Assembly: GCA_963693285.1 (NCBI GenBank)
Contig: OY848925.1
Span: 4,876,932 to 4,940,931, forward strand
Source: Xestospongia muta
Taxonomy: Eukaryota; Porifera; Demospongiae; Haplosclerida; Petrosiidae
Direction: 5' to 3'
Length of the DNA: 64,000 nucleotides
The notes beneath the pieces were generated by a model. It saw only the letters and a program-made list of their open reading frames with translations. It had not been told where the DNA came from and did no database searches. Numbering within the stretch: position 1 is the first letter of the stretch; the number at the start of each line of letters is the position of its first letter. Below, piece after piece: positions 60,109-64,000 of this stretch. The translations under genes were made by a program, and so were the position numbers.

Positions 60109-63100
60109 TGATTCATGTTGTCTTGTTAATGAAATCAATGAGTGTAATATATTATTGTCTTTATTTTTAGTGTTTTCTAGAAAACATGAAATTAACACAA
60201 GTTGTTTTGGCTTCATGCAATTACTTCTGTATTATAGTGTAATGAAGGAATAAAGAACAGCTGTCAGATGACAAGAATGGTGTACCGTATATGTAGTACC
60301 CTTTAGAATTGCATGATTGACATCAATGAAAGAAAAGTAAGTCGTTTGAGTCAAAAAATTGTCCAAAGTAGCTCACAATGGTTCGGTACTAATCACATGT
60401 ATTGGTAACACTGTCTTGTATTGTAAAGTCATTTAGTATAAACTAATTTTAATTTGTTGCAACAATTTTATGAGACAAAAAATCCTGTAAGAAGACTTAA
60501 GTAAAAGGCTGTTCAGGTAGATAGAAAGTGAGAATTTTCTTTCAATAAGGAATGTACTGACAACACAGTAAAATATACCTTTCAGATATAAATATTTCAT
60601 CTAGTTTGTTTTTATCTTGTGAGAGTACAAAACCCTAAAGTTAAATGATAAATAAACATTAATTTTAATGATTAAAAGCTGGAATAAAAAATAATCTAAA
60701 AAGAACTTGATAAACACTGAATTCAAACAGAAATCAAACTGTCTCAATAGGTGGAGATCTTGAGAGTCCAGTCAAAGAAAGTCTCCAGAGAATCCATTAC
60801 TAATGAGCACACATTAGCCAGGCGGGAAAAATCATCAGCACACACCTAGCAAGGAACAACAAACGCGTGACCACCATTATGGCGGGAAAATAATCTCATC
60901 TGCACACGCCTCAGCAAATGCTTCAATAGATTTTAATTAATTATTAAAAAACATTAATTTTTAATTAATAATTATTATTAAAGTAAAGAAGATTAATATA
61001 GCTTTTTGCTGCTAAAAAAAGGTCATAGCTTTTTGCTAAAAAAAAGTCATGATAGGTAGTAATACAATAGTTTTACAAATCTATGATTGTGGTTGTTTAA
61101 AGAAATTTAATTCTAAACTTAATTCTAAACTAATTCAGTTTTCATGAAAAGTTTAAAGTTTAAATTTAAAATCTAAAATTTTTAGAATTTCAAACTTATT
61201 TCTTAACTAAATAATTTCTTAACTAAATAATTGACTTTTGACAAATTATAGTGAAAAATGTTTTTTTAAGAATTTCAATAAATTAGACAAATTATTAAAT
61301 AACATAAAAATAAAAAAAAATTTTAAAAAATTAAAAAATTTTAAAAAAATAAAAAATAAGACAGTCTCAGTAGTTGAAGTTCCCAAGAGTCCAGTCAGTC
61401 CACAAGTAGAGAACATAGAGAAAGAAAGAGAAGAGTTATCTGTAACAACTGGATTACTGAAGAATGGATGGATGGATGGAAGATAGCTCACCTTTTTCAC
61501 AGCATTGCTCCTACAGGGAAAGAAAAAGAGTAGTAACAACTGAACTGGTAGTGACAATGGATGGATGGAGAGTGAAGAGAGACAGAGGAAGTGAAAAAGG
61601 ACCACCAACCTACACACACACACAGCACACACACGCACCCTAGAAGATCAGAGCTCTCCCCCGCCACCTGGCGGCCTAGGATTTAAAAAAAAATTTTTTT
61701 TTAGGCCGCCAGGCGGCAGGGGAGAGATAATTAATAGGGTTTGTATGAGTGTGTGTATAGTGTATGGGCTGGATAGCCCAAAATAAAATAAAAATAAAAA
61801 TTAAAAGAAGAGGAAAGAAGGCTTGAAGGAAGAAGACAGAAGAGAACAGGCAGGAGAGCGACTCATCTTTTACATCCAGAGAACATCAGAACAGTCAAGA
61901 GAACACCAAGAGAAGAACAGTCGAGAACATCAGAGAACGCGGTAAGAACTTCCCAAGTTGAGTCCTGCAGAAACGAAGAGAGACAAGAAATCAATTAGTG
62001 AACTGACAAAAATTAAAAACTAAAAAATAAATAAAAAAATGAGAATAAAAAAGAAAATAAACAGACATGGATGACAAAACTAAAAAGATGATCAAGCGAC
62101 GAGAGGAGTGAGTCGATCCAACGAAGTACGAGATGATCCAACGATGATGTGGAGTCCTACAGAATGTAGAGGGAGAAAGAGGGAGTACTTGTAGCAACTG
62201 AAAATGGATGAGAGATGATGGATGGAGAGAAACTCACCTTATACTATAAGCTTGGGAAATGGAGTCCCATTTAATATATCATCAAGAGATCTTTGTCATG
62301 CTCGAATTTGACAACCAGTCACCAGAAACTTGTGACAAATTTGGCGGGAAATACCACACGTGTGACAAACATTAATTGATTTTTAATTGATTTTTAATTG
62401 ATCTGATTAACAACTAATTAAAGTTTTTAAAATACATAAGTACTTTAACTATTCTACAAGTTGTTACTGGAAAGAAATATAATTGTAAGACAATGTCTAT
62501 ATACAATATAAAGTACAAAGTGTTATCAGAAACTTCTAAACTAGACAGTTTAGCAGTCTCAGTAATTTTCTGTTACAATACGTGTGTATCAATATATATT
62601 ATGAATTAGTGAAGCTAGTGTATGCAGGAAGCAGCTATCAGCTGCATAGGCTCAGATCTGCCAGTGCTAGCTTTGAAAAAAAAATTAAATTTTGGAAACT
62701 TAACTTGTTTGTAGGTTTTAATTTTTGGGAATATTAAATTGAAAATTAGCTATTTAAAAAAATTAATGTAGATAATTTTAGAAATTAATTCCCATGTAGT
62801 TTTTAGTCTTTTTAAATGTTTTAAATTCAAAATTACCTTTTTATAATTAAGTAGTTTTTTAGAAAACGTCTGTTATGTTTATTAGTTTTTTTTAAATTGA
62901 TTCTTTTTAATTTTATAAATTTTATTGAATAAATATACTTAATATAAATCTGATTTTGTTTCTGCTTCATCTACTTCAGAATCCTAACTGTTTGATTGCT
63001 CTTATGATTAATTACATGTTACCTAGCATGTTGTGTTCTATACACAAGTAGTAATAAGTCTATTTGTACAATATATTGAGTAATCACTGTAACAATAACC

Positions 63101-63231
63101 ATATAATAACATTTTCCTTATGCTTGTATTGAAAATTTTAATATACATATATTAATAAAAATATTCACATCACATAAAGCTATACAAGAATGTATGAAGG
63201 ATAAAAATTGATTACAATTGTTTAATAACAA
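60109..63231. other. Convergent spacer DENND5 / AREL1-like, repeat-rich
   Basis: About 3.1 kb with no recognisable protein. 60.6-62.3 kb holds diverged repeated modules and homopolymer A/T runs (61300-61350; 62010-62065). A strongly purine-rich plus-strand block (61795-61935) ends in a good donor-like GCGGTAAG. Modules include GGCGGGAAA at about 60822, 60882 and 62342, and GTAACAACTG...GGATGGATGGA...CTCACC near 61440, 61532 and 62190. 62.6-63.2 kb is plain AT-rich sequence. Possible non-autonomous mobile-element debris or an unannotated non-coding RNA. Confidence 0.5.
61654..61726. repeat. GC-rich fold-back, 24-bp arms
   Basis: Arms 61654-61677 and 61703-61726 are inverted copies matching at 22 of 24 positions, around a 25-bp centre that is itself A9T9. 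The GC-rich arms (core CCTGGCGGCCT / AGGCCGCCAGG) stand out in an AT-rich spacer. It could be the terminal repeats of a tiny MITE or an RNA hairpin. Confidence 0.85.
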
Positions 63232-64000
63232 CTAGGTAAGAAGTATTCCTTCAGAACCTTCATTTATAGCAGTCATTAGAGCAGTTCTGAACTGTTCGTA
63301 TGTATTATAATTCGGAAGACACAAATGATTGAAACTAAGAAAGAGAGAGAGAGAGAAAGAGAATATTCACGTATGCTATGGTAAATTTAGAGGACCAGAG
63401 AATGACTGCTCTTTGTTCTATGCTTACCACGTATGAGCATAAGGAAGACGATTGCCACTTTCACCAGATGAAGCAATAAGAAATGGTGGGCGTAGCTCAC
63501 CAAAACCTCCAGTAGGAATCTGAGAACTACCAGTAACAAATTGCACCAATCTGGACAGCTCTTCTTGACTGAATTCTTCAACAAGTATCCAAAACCATTC
63601 AACTACACGTGTGAAGTCATCAGAAGACCCTCGTATTTCTGTATGAGCACGCAAGTCATCAACGTTCAGTTCTTGTAAGCCACACATCAATAACTATATA
63701 TAGTATAAGCAAAAAGACAGAAATATAATTAAATGTAAAAACATTAACGTTTTCTATACTAACCTCTAGTTCATTTTCATCAAACATCCCAAGAAGATCA
63801 TCAGGAATAAATACATGGAGTCCTAACAACCAAGACAATAATGGAACAACTTATTAGATTGAAAATTATTGAATGCAAAAACCTTTCAGGAAATGTCGTA
63901 TTTCTTCTGACACTCTTTTACCGAGTCGATATTGAGCTAGTTGGTTTAAATAATCCATTTTGTTTTGATCAGTAACTGTGGCTTTTGATCCTCCAGGTGT
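63232..64000 (-). CDS. AREL1: HECT-type E3 ubiquitin ligase, AREL1-like (5' part outside window)
   Basis: C-terminal part of a HECT ubiquitin ligase, four exons in phase: 63883-64000 (partial), 63764-63822, 63428-63693, 63232-63334. The visible protein has MDYLNQLAQYRLGKRVSEEI, FIPDDLLGMFDENELELLMCG, VVEWFWILVEEFSQEEL, LVQFVTGSSQIPTGGFGELR and the catalytic-cysteine motif LPYAHTCFNHLCLP. The Cys codon is split across the last intron (63428/63334). Wording around YLNxLAQYRLxKRV and FDENELELLMCG is closest, from memory, to AREL1 (KIAA0317), which ubiquitinates pro-apoptotic IAP antagonists; other HECT families differ here. The last intron again ends in a CT tract (sense strand) directly before the acceptor. 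HECT identity is certain; the AREL1 call is likely. Confidence 0.8.

Noticed and set aside
61238..61638. Overlapping frames on both strands at 61.2-61.6 kb
   Set aside because: They span poly-A/T runs and simple repeats; Lys/Asn/Phe-rich translation is compositional. A short VEVPKSPVSPQVENIEKERE stretch is noted but isolated.

Overview
The window is animal nuclear DNA: AT-rich, gene-dense, with many small introns (most about 45-150 bp, clean GT-AG), signal-peptide and receptor genes, and abundant micro- and minisatellites. The compact introns, close gene spacing and a metazoan-type receptor tyrosine phosphatase beside ciliary and trafficking genes suggest an early-branching animal, most likely a demosponge. 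The phylum is an inference from sequence character only. Gene models below were joined by hand from reading frame, splice sites and homology, and intron phases were checked for consistency along nearly every model.

Layout. 1-4983 (-): TOGARAM1/crescerin, cut by the left edge. 5284-7116 (-): an unrecognised 339-aa gene. 7342-8514 (+): peroxisomal-type acyl-CoA thioesterase ACOT8. 8789-12238 (-): MYST acetyltransferase KAT5/Tip60. 12307-29378 (+): PNO1, a small ribosome-assembly gene stretched over 17 kb by two giant introns that hold most of the window's repeats. 30087-30860 (-): single-exon PH-like protein. 32888-36243 (+): METTL4, an MT-A70 adenine methyltransferase. 36328-38874 (+): intronless secreted GH38-like/DUF5054-type protein. 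39135-46645 (+): KIF16B (kinesin-3 with FHA and PX). 47205-52499 (+): receptor-type tyrosine phosphatase with an unexpected Ig domain on the cytosolic side. 52777-60108 (+): DENND5. 60109-63231: repeat-rich spacer with a strong fold-back. 63232-64000 (-): AREL1-like HECT ubiquitin ligase, cut by the right edge.

The genes are unrelated housekeeping, trafficking and signalling loci, not one pathway; KIF16B and DENND5 both belong to endosomal/Rab transport. KAT5 and PNO1 are head-to-head with only 68 bp between start codons and must share a promoter.

Most interesting: (1) the phosphatase with a cysteine-free I-set Ig domain between its membrane segment and first phosphatase domain; (2) CT microsatellites that sit, in sense orientation, directly before ten 3' splice sites in five genes; (3) the giant PNO1 introns in an otherwise compact region; (4) an intronless, secreted DUF5054-type enzyme; (5) a GC-rich fold-back at 61.65 kb whose two mismatches would both become G-U pairs in a minus-strand RNA.
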